From NCBI GenBank assembly GCA_035358315.1, contig DAOPPB010000003.1, positions 1 to 50,735 of the forward strand: a stretch of 50,735 bases of DNA. The letters run 5' to 3'. A program made the translations under genes and the position numbers. The notes under the pieces were generated by a model, which was given only the letters and a program-made list of their open reading frames with translations, ran no database searches and was not told where the DNA came from. Position 1 is the first letter of the stretch. Each line of letters starts with the position of its first letter. Below, one piece after another: positions 23,514-33,000 of this stretch. This DNA comes from JAAZNV01 sp035358315. Lineage in GTDB: Bacteria; Patescibacteriota; WWE3; UBA101185; UBA10185.

Positions 23514-25334
23514 ATGACTACAAAAGAACTAAAGCAAAAATATATAGAATTTTTTCAAAAAAAAGGACATGCTGTCATACCATCTGCTTCTCTTATCCCT
23601 GAAAACGATTCCACGGTGCTTTTTACTACCGCCGGAATGCATCCTCTTGTTCCTTATCTTTTAGGGGAGAAACATCCTTTGGGGAATAGATTGGTTAATG
23701 TTCAGAAATGCCTAAGAACCGATGATATAGATTATGTCGGAGATGATACTCATGTAACCTTTTTTGAAATGCTTGGTAATTGGTCGCTCGGGGACTATTG
23801 GAAAAAAGAGTCTATTCTTTGGAGTTTCGAATTTTTAACTAAAGAACTTGGAATTCCGGTTGAAAAGCTAGCTGTTTCATGTTTTTTCGGAGATGAAAAA
23901 GTTCCTAGAGATGACGAGTCCGCCGAAATATGGAAATCAGCGGGTATAAGAGAGGACAGAATTTTTTTTCTCGGAAGAAAAGATAATTGGTGGGGTCCGG
24001 TAGGAGAGAAAGGACCGTGTGGTCCTGATACTGAGATTTTTTATTGGACAGGTAAAAATGAGCCGACGTCTTTGGGGTCCGCTGAAAATTCCGGTGATTG
24101 GGTAGAGATATGGAACAATGTTTTTATGCAGTACGAAAAAACCGAAGATGGAGATTTTATAAGTTTAAAACAGAAAAATGTTGATACGGGAATGGGTGTT
24201 GAAAGAACAACCGCTGTTTTGAACGGAAGGAAGGACGTTTATTCCACCGATGCTTTTTCCGATGTTTACTCCGAAGTTGATAAAATGGCTTTTTCCCGTG
24301 ATGAGAAAGCTATCAGAATTATCTGCGATCATGTAAGAGCTGCCACCTTTATTTTAGGTGACAGGCGTGCCATCATTCCTTCGAATGTAGATCAGGGTTA
24401 CGTTTTAAGAAAAATCATAAGAAGAGCTGTCAGGAATGGGAAAAAGCTAGGAATTAACAAGCCATTTCTTGTTCCGTTATCGGAGATAATTATTAAACAA
24501 TATTCCGATGATTATTCCGAACTCGGGGAAAACGAGAATTTTATAGAAAAGTATTTGGGTCTTGAGGAGGAGAGGTTTTTGAAAATACTAAACGAGGGGC
24601 AGGAAGAATCTTTAAGGCTGATTTCTGCGTCACCCGACTTAAATGAAACGATTAAAGTTTTGGATTTTGAGGTATTAAAAATTTCAAAAGTTGCTTTTGA
24701 TTTATACCAATCTCATGGTTATCCTATTGAAATGTTTCTGGAGGATCTTCGGGAGAAGAGAAATTTAGAATCGGCATTATCGGATAGAATTTTGGGAGAT
24801 GTTGAAAAATTAATATCTTTTCATCAGGACATTTCCAGAAAAGGGTCGGAGAAAAAATTTAAAGGTGGGTTGTCTGATCACAGTAATGAGGTAGTGAGAT
24901 TTCATACTGCCACCCATATTTTAAATAAGGCGTTGAAAGAGGTTTTAGGAGATCATGTCACACAGATAGGAAGCAACATAACATCAGAGAGACTTAGATT
25001 TGATTTCCCTCATAAAAGTAAACTTACTGAAGACGAAATTAAAAAAGTTGAAGACAGAGTCAATGAAATAATTGATGAGAAACTTCCGGTAAGTTTCGTG
25101 ATTTTGGATAAAAAAGACGCTGTTCAGTGCGGAGCTGCGCATTTGGAAGGAGAAAATTATCCCGACAAGGTTAAAGTATATTTTATCGGGGAGAGTTTGG
25201 AGTCCGGGGTAAGCGTTGAGTTTTGCGGAGGGCCCCACGTTAGAAATACGGGTGAGATAGGGCATGTAGAAATATATAAGCAGGATAAAATAGGCGAGGG
25301 AAAGATGCGTGTTTATGCACGATTTAAGGACTAG
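23514..25334 (+). CDS. alaS: Alanyl-tRNA synthetase, short form without the C-Ala domain
   Basis: From ATG 23514 the protein has 606 residues. The class II core is at about 1-240, with VIPSASLIPENDSTVLFTTAGM, NVQKCLRTDDID and the motif 3 region GMGVERTTAVL. The tRNA-recognition helices follow, and the editing domain has both zinc-site halves: HTATH near 462 and CGGPH near 569. The protein stops at MRVYARFKD, where ordinary AlaRS (about 875 residues) continues into a DHHA1/C-Ala domain. The domain is absent, not frameshifted, since a stop and a new promoter follow. Charging and editing should remain, with weaker tRNA binding. The upstream start at 23496 is not supported, while GGTGGTGAG lies just before 23514. 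Confidence 0.95.
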   Translation: MTTKELKQKYIEFFQKKGHAVIPSASLIPENDSTVLFTTAGMHPLVPYLLGEKHPLGNRLVNVQKCLRTDDIDYVGDDTHVTFFEMLGNWSLGDYWKKESILWSFEFLTKELGIPVEKLAVSCFFGDEKVPRDDESAEIWKSAGIREDRIFFLGRKDNWWGPVGEKGPCGPDTEIFYWTGKNEPTSLGSAENSGDWVEIWNNVFMQYEKTEDGDFISLKQKNVDTGMGVERTTAVLNGRKDVYSTDAFSDVYSEVDKMAFSRDEKAIRIICDHVRAATFILGDRRAIIPSNVDQGYVLRKIIRRAVRNGKKLGINKPFLVPLSEIIIKQYSDDYSELGENENFIEKYLGLEEERFLKILNEGQEESLRLISASPDLNETIKVLDFEVLKISKVAFDLYQSHGYPIEMFLEDLREKRNLESALSDRILGDVEKLISFHQDISRKGSEKKFKGGLSDHSNEVVRFHTATHILNKALKEVLGDHVTQIGSNITSERLRFDFPHKSKLTEDEIKKVEDRVNEIIDEKLPVSFVILDKKDAVQCGAAHLEGENYPDKVKVYFIGESLESGVSVEFCGGPHVRNTGEIGHVEIYKQDKIGEGKMRVYARFKD

Positions 25335-25373
25335 TTTTTGGCCCAACGACGGGTTTAATTTTAGGCGGGGGAC

Positions 25374-25402
25374 TTGAATTATTCCTTTTGAAAGTGTTAT
25401 AT
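25374..25402 (+). promoter_or_regulatory. Promoter of groES-groEL
   Basis: TTGAAT (25374-25379) and TTATAT (25397-25402) are 17 bases apart, 65 bases before groES. No CIRCE inverted repeat (TTAGCACTC-N9-GAGTGCTAA) is visible here, although a CIRCE-like site precedes hsp20 nearby. Confidence 0.55.
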
Positions 25403-25466
25403 ATTCTTCTGAAAGTTAAATCGGTTATTAAAGTAATTTGTAGTTTATAAAAGGAGGTAAGTAATT

Positions 25467-25769
25467 ATGATTAGTGTAAACAAAATAAAACCACTATTCG
25501 ATTATTTGCTTATAGAGCCTCTTGAAGGAGAAACAAAACTTCCTTCGGGCATAGTTATTCCCGATACTGCCAAGGAAAAGCCTCAGGAAGGAAAGGTTCT
25601 GGCAGTCGGCCCGGGAAGAAGAGATGAGAAGGGCGATATTATCCCCATGAGTGTAAAAGCGGGTTCTACTGTTATGTATAAAAAATGGGGAGGAACGGAA
25701 ATAAAAATAGAAGGAAAAGAACTTCTTCTTGTCAAGGAAGAAGATGTAGTTGCTTTAATTGAAGATTAA
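25467..25769 (+). CDS. groES: Co-chaperonin GroES
   Basis: The 100-residue protein is a full-length GroES: PLFDYLLIEPLEGETKLPSGIVIPDTAKEKPQEGKV with the mobile loop, then VLAVGPGRRDEKG, and VMYKKWGGTEIKIEGKELLLVKEEDVVALIE. It forms the heptameric lid of the GroEL folding chamber. AAAGGAGGT precedes the ATG and groEL follows 21 bases downstream, each with its own strong ribosome binding site. Both are expected to be heat-inducible. Confidence 0.97.
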   Translation: MISVNKIKPLFDYLLIEPLEGETKLPSGIVIPDTAKEKPQEGKVLAVGPGRRDEKGDIIPMSVKAGSTVMYKKWGGTEIKIEGKELLLVKEEDVVALIED

Positions 25770-25790
25770 GGTTCAAAAGGAGGAATAAAT

Positions 25791-27419
25791 ATGGCAGCGA
25801 AAGATATCATATATGGGGAGGAAGCGAGAGAGAAACTAAAAAAAGGTGTCGAAAAATTAGCTAGGGCAGTTTCTACCACTTTGGGTCCCAAAGGGGGAAA
25901 TGTGGCTTTAGATAAAAGCTGGGGGACACCTCAGGTAGTTAATGACGGTGTAACCGTGGCAAAAGAGATAGATCTTGAGGATAAGTTTGAGAATATGGGT
26001 GCCCAGATAGTGAAGGAAGCTGCTTCCAAGACTAACGATGTAGCTGGGGATGGAACTACTACTGCTGTTGTTTTGGCAAGAGCGGTAGTCAACGAGGGGC
26101 TGAAAAATGTTTCTGCAGGAACTAACGCAATGATTTTGAGGAACGGTCTTGAGAAAGCAACTCAGGTTTTAGTCGACGAAATTGCAAAGTTTGCAAAAAA
26201 GATATCCAGCAAAGAGGAAAAAATTCAGATTGCTACGATATCCGCGCAAAACAAGCAGGTTGGAGAAATAATATCTGAAGCTATGGAAAAAGTTGGGGAG
26301 CAAGGAGTAATTACTGTTGATGAGTCGAAGGGGTCGGATATAGAGCTTGAGTATAAAGAGGGTATGCAGTTTGATAAAGGATATTTATCTCCTTATTTTG
26401 TAACGAACGCCGAGAAAATGGAATCGGTTATTGAAAATCCTTACATACTAATTACTGATATGAAAATATCAAATATGCAGGACTTACTTCCTCTGCTTGA
26501 GAATTTAATGAAAGTATCTAAGGATTTAGTAATAATATGCGACGATATGGACGGGGAGGCTTTAGCCACGTTGGTAGTAAACAAACTTAGGGGTGTGCTG
26601 AATGTTCTGGCCGTTAAGGCCCCGGGATTCGGTGATAATAGAAAAGCTTTGTTAGAAGATATATCAATTCTGACAGGAGCCTCTTACATAAGTGAAGATA
26701 CCGGTAGAAAAATAAACAGTGTTAATGTTGAAGATTTGGGAAGAGCGGATAGAGTAATAGCGGATAAGGATAACACTACTATAGTCGGGGGGAAAGGAAA
26801 CGAGGCAGAAATAAAAGATAGAGTGAAGATGATTTCTTCTCAGATGGAAAAAGAGACATCTACGTATGAAAAAGAAAAATTGCAGGAGAGGTTAGCGAAG
26901 CTAAGCGGTGGCGTCGCTGTGGTAAAAGTAGGAGCGGCAACAGAAGCAGAGTTGAAAGAACTTAAACTTAGGGTTGAGGATGCTGTAAATGCTACAAAAG
27001 CTGCTGTGGAAGAAGGAATAGTACCCGGGGGTGGAATTGCATTCTTAAGGGCCAAGGAAGCTTTAAAGGATCTGAAGTATGAAGGTGATGAGCAAGTTGC
27101 TGTTACCATTCTTGAAAAGGCTTTGGAACAGCCGATAAGACTATTGGTAAAAAATACCGGTATGGATGACGGGAAAGTTCTGGCTGAAATAGAGAGAAGA
27201 TCAAACGAGGAGAAGAACAAAAACATCGGATTTGATGTGATAAAGATGGATTATACAGACATGGTTGAATCAGGGATTATTGATCCGGCAAAAGTTACCA
27301 GAAGCGCATTGCAGAACGCTGTTTCGGCGGCGACTATGATAATAACAACAGAATGCCTGGTTACCGATATTCCTCAGAAAGAAGATAAAAATTCGATGCA
27401 AATGCCTGAAGAATATTAA
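25791..27419 (+). CDS. groEL: Chaperonin GroEL
   Basis: The 542-residue protein is a complete HSP60. It has TLGPKGGNVALDKSWG near residue 30, the ATP site VAGDGTTTAVVLARA near 85, KAPGFGDNRKALLEDI and VEEGIVPGGGIAFLRAKEAL in the equatorial return. It refolds client proteins with GroES. The C-terminus ends NSMQMPEEY and lacks the Gly-Gly-Met repeat tail of most GroELs, which could alter chamber volume. AAAGGAGG lies before the ATG. A strong hairpin terminator follows the stop codon by 23 bases. Confidence 0.98.
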   Translation: MAAKDIIYGEEAREKLKKGVEKLARAVSTTLGPKGGNVALDKSWGTPQVVNDGVTVAKEIDLEDKFENMGAQIVKEAASKTNDVAGDGTTTAVVLARAVVNEGLKNVSAGTNAMILRNGLEKATQVLVDEIAKFAKKISSKEEKIQIATISAQNKQVGEIISEAMEKVGEQGVITVDESKGSDIELEYKEGMQFDKGYLSPYFVTNAEKMESVIENPYILITDMKISNMQDLLPLLENLMKVSKDLVIICDDMDGEALATLVVNKLRGVLNVLAVKAPGFGDNRKALLEDISILTGASYISEDTGRKINSVNVEDLGRADRVIADKDNTTIVGGKGNEAEIKDRVKMISSQMEKETSTYEKEKLQERLAKLSGGVAVVKVGAATEAELKELKLRVEDAVNATKAAVEEGIVPGGGIAFLRAKEALKDLKYEGDEQVAVTILEKALEQPIRLLVKNTGMDDGKVLAEIERRSNEEKNKNIGFDVIKMDYTDMVESGIIDPAKVTRSALQNAVSAATMIITTECLVTDIPQKEDKNSMQMPEEY

Positions 27420-27442
27420 TTGCTGACAGTTAAGCAAAAAAG

Positions 27443-27472
27443 AAGGAGGCGCCGCTAAAGCGGCGCCTCCTT
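27443..27472. terminator. Bidirectional rho-independent terminator between groEL and hsp20
   Basis: AAGGAGGCGCCGC and its exact complement form a 13-base stem around a TAAA loop, the strongest GC hairpin in the window. On the minus strand it is followed by a run of six T residues within TCTTTTTTGC, a textbook terminator for hsp20. On the plus strand the tail TATTTAT is weaker but should serve groEL. Confidence 0.9.
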
Positions 27473-27532
27473 ATTTATAAATCAAACTAAAAGTTAAACT
27501 ACTCGAACTAGACAAACTTTACCACAACCAGC

Positions 27533-27952
27533 TTATTTGGTCTTCTTTTTGACTTCAATCTTCTTTGGTTTATCTTCCTCTGATTTTGGAATAGTAATTT
27601 TTAGAACACCTTGTTCTACTTCGGCCTCTGCCTTTGACGGATCAACTATTCTAGGTAAATTGGTCGAATAGCTGAAAGACGTTTGGCGAGTTGATTTGTA
27701 CACGGTCTTTTTCTTATCCTTCTGTTCCTCGGTTTCTTTCTGAGTCGCGTTTATAGTTAATACATTTCCATCTATGTTTATCTCAATATTCTCTTCTTTT
27801 ATACCGGGAACCTGAGCTTCAACCACTATAGCATCATTCGTTTCGTATACATCTAATCCTGTAGAAGTACCTGTGTCAAACCATTGACTCAGCCAATTAT
27901 CTTCGTCAAAAACAGCAGGCACTCCCCATCTGTTCCATTTGACTATTGCCAT
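27533..27952 (-). CDS. Small heat shock protein Hsp20 (alpha-crystallin family)
   Basis: From ATG 27952 the product has 139 residues. The N-terminal part is short (MAIVKWNRWGVPAVF). The alpha-crystallin domain spans about 30-125, with VYETNDAIVVEAQVPGIKEE and the conserved closing LPRIVDPSKAEAEVEQGVLKITIPK. It binds unfolding proteins until GroEL can take them. GAAAGGAGG lies eight bases before this ATG and only two bases before an alternative ATG at 27958, so 27952 is preferred. A consensus -35 and a CIRCE-like inverted repeat lie upstream. Confidence 0.93.
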   Translation of the reverse strand: MAIVKWNRWGVPAVFDEDNWLSQWFDTGTSTGLDVYETNDAIVVEAQVPGIKEENIEINIDGNVLTINATQKETEEQKDKKKTVYKSTRQTSFSYSTNLPRIVDPSKAEAEVEQGVLKITIPKSEEDKPKKIEVKKKTK

Positions 27953-28005
27953 ACACATCGCCTCCTTTCAACTAAAAACCAATCTTAATTTCTTCCGTTT
28001 GGATA

Positions 28006-28039
28006 TTATCAGTTTAACACGTAGAGTGCTAATTGTCAA
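28006..28039 (-). promoter_or_regulatory. hsp20 promoter with a CIRCE-like HrcA operator
   Basis: On the minus strand a perfect TTGACA (28034-28039) is followed, two bases on, by TTAGCACTC, the exact left half of CIRCE (28024-28032). Nine bases later comes AACTGATAA (28006-28014), six of nine matches to the right half GAGTGCTAA. A -10-like TAAACT lies 17 bases after the -35. The geometry (9-N9-9 within the promoter) is that of HrcA-repressed heat shock genes. Confidence 0.75.
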
Positions 28040-28054
28040 TAGCCCCTATAGCAT

Positions 28055-28942
28055 TTAAAGCATTTTTAGCGTGTTTTTAGAGATTTCCTTGTACTTACGG
28101 AGTACTTTTTTACTCACATCCTTTTTATTGAAGTGAATAAGCTCGTCACTTAATACTTCGGTAGTTATACCATTTCCCATGTACGATATTTGCATTTTTT
28201 TGGCCAAAGATTCCAGTGCTTTAAACAAAACATTATCTTTTATATTTTTCTTAGTCCCATTGTGCGGTAAGTTTACTTTGAAATTTCCGAAGTACTTAAA
28301 GACCCAGTTGTTTTTCTTCATAAAATCAAAATAAATGTTGTCCCTCCACACGAGTGGCTGCATGGAAATTATATTTTGGGCTATGAATAAATTTCTCTTC
28401 TTTTTCACCCATCCTAATTTGCTTTCGTCAATAAAAATATTCGGGCATATTTTTCTTTTATCCCTGTTCTTTGGGAGTTTTCCCATTGTTTTAAGCATCA
28501 GAAATACAAAACCCCTGCTTATCCACAGTCTGTTTTTTTCTGTAATAAACAAAAGGTCTATATCCGCTTTTTCGTCCGCGTCGTAGTTTGCTACTGAACC
28601 TGTTGCCGCTATCATCTTAATCCAGGGAATTTTTGCCAGCGTTTTTGCGACCGGTCTGTTTTCGTCCATTATTCTTCGGGATATTTTCGCCCTTTTTTCT
28701 GCGTCGTGTGTTTTTATTCCGGAAACAACATACCTTCCTTTAATTTTTTTCACCGCCCCATTCTTTATGAGTTCTTCAAGTTCCTTTTTTATTTTTCTTC
28801 GGGGGAAATTATTTTTTGATATTAGATTATTTGTGATTTGATAAAAAGTAAGAGGATACCCGAATACGCCGCTGTACGACAGGGTTTTAATTATGGCCGA
28901 TTTGCAGGAATTAATTTTTTTTCTTTTTATTTCACTATGCAT
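28055..28942 (-). CDS. Nucleotidyltransferase-fold protein with N-terminal winged helix
   Basis: The 295-residue protein begins with a winged-helix-like segment (about 15-90: IIKTLSYSGVFGYPLTFYQITNNL, then LEELIKNGAVKKIKGRYVV). A polymerase-beta-type nucleotidyltransferase motif follows near residue 112, in AATGSVANYDADEKADIDLLFIT, with the GS and the DxD carboxylates. The rest is basic and helical. Proteins of this layout in CPR and other bacteria are usually labelled only by the domain. Substrate unknown: it could modify a tRNA, a small molecule or a protein. Its start overlaps the RNase HI stop by eight bases, so both are read from one transcript. Confidence 0.65.
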   Translation of the reverse strand: MHSEIKRKKINSCKSAIIKTLSYSGVFGYPLTFYQITNNLISKNNFPRRKIKKELEELIKNGAVKKIKGRYVVSGIKTHDAEKRAKISRRIMDENRPVAKTLAKIPWIKMIAATGSVANYDADEKADIDLLFITEKNRLWISRGFVFLMLKTMGKLPKNRDKRKICPNIFIDESKLGWVKKKRNLFIAQNIISMQPLVWRDNIYFDFMKKNNWVFKYFGNFKVNLPHNGTKKNIKDNVLFKALESLAKKMQISYMGNGITTEVLSDELIHFNKKDVSKKVLRKYKEISKNTLKML

Positions 28943-29333
28943 TGTCTAATACTTCGTTGACTATTCTGTCCGCCTCCGAGTTCTTGGCTCTTTCGACATG
29001 TGTATATTTGACGGATTTGAAATTTTTTTCAAGGAGTTTTATTTCATTAAAGTACTTTTTCATTCTCGGTTCCTTTACTTTAAACCTTCCGTTTAATTGG
29101 CTTACAACCAGAAGACTATCTATAAAGAATTCTAAATCCAGATCTTTTTTTACTCCGCACATTTTTAATGCTTCCATAACGGCTCTATATTCAGCCTCAT
29201 TATTAGTTGATCTTCCGATGAATTTTCCTATTTCTTTGATTACTTCTTTTTTTTCGTTTGAAATTACTATTCCGATTGCTCCGGGACCGGGATTTCCTCT
29301 TGCTCCGCCGTCCGTGTGTATTAATAGTTTCAT
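28935..29333 (-). CDS. rnhA: Ribonuclease HI
   Basis: From ATG 29333 the protein has 132 residues and starts MKLLIHTDGGARGNPGPGA. The four catalytic acids are visible: Asp in HTDGG, Glu in STNNEAEYRA, Asp in EFFIDSLLVV and Asp in NSEADRIVNE. It removes RNA from RNA-DNA hybrids, including primers and R-loops. The short form without the basic protrusion resembles archaeal-like and Sto-type RNase HI. AGAGGA precedes this ATG, whereas the in-frame start at 29384 would add 17 residues overlapping the upstream gene. Confidence 0.93.
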   Translation of the reverse strand: MKLLIHTDGGARGNPGPGAIGIVISNEKKEVIKEIGKFIGRSTNNEAEYRAVMEALKMCGVKKDLDLEFFIDSLLVVSQLNGRFKVKEPRMKKYFNEIKLLEKNFKSVKYTHVERAKNSEADRIVNEVLDNA

Positions 29334-29358
29334 AATGTTTTCCTCTGATAATTCTATT

Positions 29359-29964
29359 TTAATTTTTGAAATACTCTTTCCCACAGACTAGGAGAATCCC
29401 GACGGCCATTCCTGCAAGAAAACCGGCGGTTCCGAAAACCCATGGGGATTTATATATCTTTCTTGTAAGAGGTTTATCTGATATGGGTTTTACCATGAGA
29501 TTTTCGTCGCCATTTTTGTTCATCTCATTAGATTTTTCTATCAGAGATTCTGCAAACTTAATCCATGTGTTTTCTGCCGTTTCATATTTTTTTCCTATTA
29601 CTTCCAAAGCTATTATTTGAGGTCCCGCTTTTTTTATTTTTACGGACTTATTTAATTTTCTGAGATTTTTCTCATTTATGGATTGATTTGTTTTTTCAAG
29701 AACACTCTTTTTAATATCGGTGCTTTTTGTCAAAGTAACAACCGAGTCAGTGTAAGCTAAAGCTGATTGTTGCGCGTAATAGCCCTCGTAAGTGAAAAAT
29801 CCATATGATTTATCGGTTTTCTTGCTTACATAGAAAGAGCCGGAAGAAATGTATTTCGAAGGAAGAAAGTAAAGCAACATCCCCAAGGCCAGACCGGCGA
29901 AACTTGCCGCTATTGGGAAAGATTTGTTTTTTTTCAATGTTTTGACCAAATCTTTAAATTCCAT
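29359..29964 (-). CDS. Wzz-like chain length determinant protein
   Basis: The 201-residue protein has membrane helices near both ends (about 17-34 and 174-194) around a helical external domain. This is the polysaccharide co-polymerase (Wzz) plan without a kinase domain. The second helix, WVFGTAGFLAGMAVGILLV, has the Gly/Pro-rich pattern of the family. It would set the length of a surface polysaccharide made with a Wzy-type polymerase such as the one at 20332-22272. It is first in a minus-strand run with RNase HI and the nucleotidyltransferase, which do not share its pathway. Confidence 0.7.
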   Translation of the reverse strand: MEFKDLVKTLKKNKSFPIAASFAGLALGMLLYFLPSKYISSGSFYVSKKTDKSYGFFTYEGYYAQQSALAYTDSVVTLTKSTDIKKSVLEKTNQSINEKNLRKLNKSVKIKKAGPQIIALEVIGKKYETAENTWIKFAESLIEKSNEMNKNGDENLMVKPISDKPLTRKIYKSPWVFGTAGFLAGMAVGILLVCGKEYFKN

Positions 29965-30085
29965 CGCAGATTTAATTATACCGCAAAATCGCCTATTTAT
30001 TAGCTTAATGTGTGTAAAATATAGTGGAGATAACGGAATAATTTTGTATACTTAGATAAGTTAATTTAAATTAGTTACTGCCCAA

Positions 30086-33000
30086 ATGCCAAAGCAACAA
30101 GTTATAAGTAAATCACCGCTCGTTCCCACCGTTCTGGTATCCGGCGGGGCGGGTTTTATTGGCTCCCATCTTGCCGAACATCTTCTGTTGAATAAGGCTC
30201 GTGTGATTGTTCTTGACAATTTTAATACAGGAAAGAAGATACATGTTAAGCATCTTTTAAATGAGCCCAATTTCGCTCTTTATGATGTCGACATAAACGA
30301 GGGGATTCCTTCGGATATTCAAAGTGTAGATTATATTTTTCATCTTGCCGGTCTTGAGGAGTATTTTTACAGCAAGGATTTCTTGAATCTGGAAGCCCTT
30401 TTTACAAATTCTCTTGGGACTAAGAATCTTCTTGACCTTGCGAGGAAGTCTTCCGCTAAATTTTTATTAGCCTCTACTATAGATGTTTACAGAATGAATA
30501 CTCCTCAGTCCGATATCTCATTGTACTTTGGGAAGACAATAAATGAGGAGAATAAATTTAGTCTTTTGGAAGCGAAGAGGTTTGCCGAAGCTATGGTTTG
30601 GGAATATCACGAAAAATATAATTTGGATGCCAGAATAGTGCGTCTTCCGGAAGTGTATGGTCCAAGGATGGATCTTTCTTCAAGTGGTTTCTTAGGAGGG
30701 TACATAAAAAATGTCTTGGATGGGGTCTCAATTGATATTTATGGTGAGGGTGTAGAAAAGGAATATTATCTTTATATTTCTGATGTTATTTCCGGTCTGG
30801 TAAAAGCTCAGTTTAGCGAAAATACTTCCGGAAAGATATTTTCTCTTGTGCCGGAAAGTCCGATTTCTTCTTTAGAAGCCGCATATTTGGTCAGAAGTGT
30901 GGCCGACTCTAAATTATCAATACAATTTAAAAAAGGAATTTCCGGGTTGGGAGATGAACTGTCGGTACCGGACAATTCCGGCGCTAAGGAGATTGGTTGG
31001 AAACCTAAAGTGTCAATGAAGGATGGGATTATGAAAACTCTTGAATCGTTTAATTACTCGCCGAATACAAATGCTTTTAAACCCGCAAAATATCTGGAGA
31101 AACAGTCCGGGAACAAAATAGTTTTACCCGAAACCATATCTTCTTTGCAGGGTATTAAAATAACACCCAGACCCGGCGGAGATCTATCCGAAGAAGCTTT
31201 TCACAAAAAAGAAGAATCACCAGGTTCTCCTAAACCTTCGGCAGAGAAAAAAAGATTTATATTGTCCGGACTATTTAAGAAACATCCGAAAGGTGTAAAA
31301 GCTAAAAGTGGTAAAAAAACTATCGGAAGCTTTGGTAATAAGGTTAAAGCCGATATTGGATACGGGTGGTCGGTTTTGGCTGTAATTTTAGCCGCGTTGA
31401 TAGTTTTTATCGGTATTCCAAGTGCTTCAATTTATTTTAATGTAAAAAATGGCTTATCTTCTTTAGAAAATTCTAAGGAAAGTGTTCTACTTGTTGACTC
31501 GGAAGGTTTGTCCTCGGAAACGGGATCAGCATATAAAGATTTTAGAAACAGTTTGGCTTCTCTCAGAAGACTTAAGTGGCTTTTTTCTCTGATGGGAAAA
31601 AATAAAGAGTATGTTTCTTATGAAAAATTGCTAAGTTCGGTGATGCTTTTTTCTAAGGCCGCTAATTTTGGCGCGGAGTCTATGAAACCCCTGGAATCTC
31701 TTTTAAATTCAATCAGACCTGATAGCCCGTCAACAATCGATGCAAGTCTTTTTGAAGAAGCGAAATCAGGTATCAGAAGTGCAAATGATTATCTCAAAAT
31801 GGCCGAAGCTGATATTCTTGAGGTGGACGAATCTGTTGTTCCTGAAAGATACGGAAACTACATGAAAGGTTTCAAAAAGTTGCTTCCCGATGTTCAGAAA
31901 GCTGTTGATTCGGTTTCTGTTGTAATATCCGGTCTTCCGGAATTGCTCGGAACGGATGGGGAGAAAAAGTATGTGGTTTGGTTTCAAAATTCCAATGAAA
32001 TAAGACCCACAGGAGGATTTATCGGTTCTTACGCTGTGGTATCAGTTGAATCCGGAAAGATAAAAGATATTTTCATAGATGATATTTATAATCCGGATGG
32101 TCAGGTAGATATAAGAAACATTCAGTCTATACCTCCCGAACCCATCAGGAAATTTTTAGGTGAAGATGTTTTATATCTCAGAAATTCCAATTGGGATCCT
32201 GATTTTACAAAATCAGCCAAGACCTTTGATGACATTTATTTTAAAATTACGGGTCAGACAATTGATGGATATATAGCGGTTGATCTGAATTTTGTTGAAA
32301 GTTTACTAAAAGTTACCGGTCCGGTTTTTTTGGCTTCTTATAATGAAGATATCAGTGCGGAGAATATTGACGAGAGAGCTCAATATTACAGTGGCTTTGA
32401 CTATAAAGAAGGATCAACTGATAAAAAATCGTTTTTGACAAATTTAGGCGGAAAGTTGCTGGAGAGAATCTTTTCCCTGAAAAAAGAAGATTTTTCTAAA
32501 TTAATTGAGGAATTGATAGATTCTCTTAATCAAAGACATATTCAGGTCTACTTTTCCGATAATCAGATAAACACTCTTCTTAAGGAAAGAAGATGGGACG
32601 GATCATTGGTTGATACAAATGGAGACTATTTATTTGTTGTAGATGCCAACCTTGGCGGAAATAAATCCAATTATTTTGTTGATAAATGTATGACTTACGA
32701 AATTAATTCTATGACGAGAGATGGGCTTCTTAGGGCCTCCTTGTATATTGACTATAAAAACAATGCTGAGAGCGATGCCTGGCCGGGAGGATCATATACC
32801 GATTATGTCAGAGTTCTTACGCAAAATGGTTCTAAGTTAACAGGAGCCAAAACTATATTCAACAATTTCAACGAAGAGGATATCTTTGATAAGGTGCTGA
32901 CGTCTAAAGTAGGAAAGTACACTTCCTTTGAAATCGACTTTAAACTTCCTCCGAAAAGTTCCGTCAGATTGGTATTTAATTATGATCTTCCTGTTGATTT

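Noticed and set aside
25335..25466. CIRCE operator before groES
   Set aside because: No TTAGCACTC or GAGTGCTAA half is present in the interval. Only a plain -35/-10 pair is visible.
28518..28526. TTATCCACA, an exact DnaA box
   Set aside because: It is a single site inside the nucleotidyltransferase gene with no second box or AT-rich unwinding region, so it does not mark an origin.
28942..29391. Plus-strand 149-codon ORF
   Set aside because: It mirrors RNase HI, which has all four catalytic acids on the minus strand.
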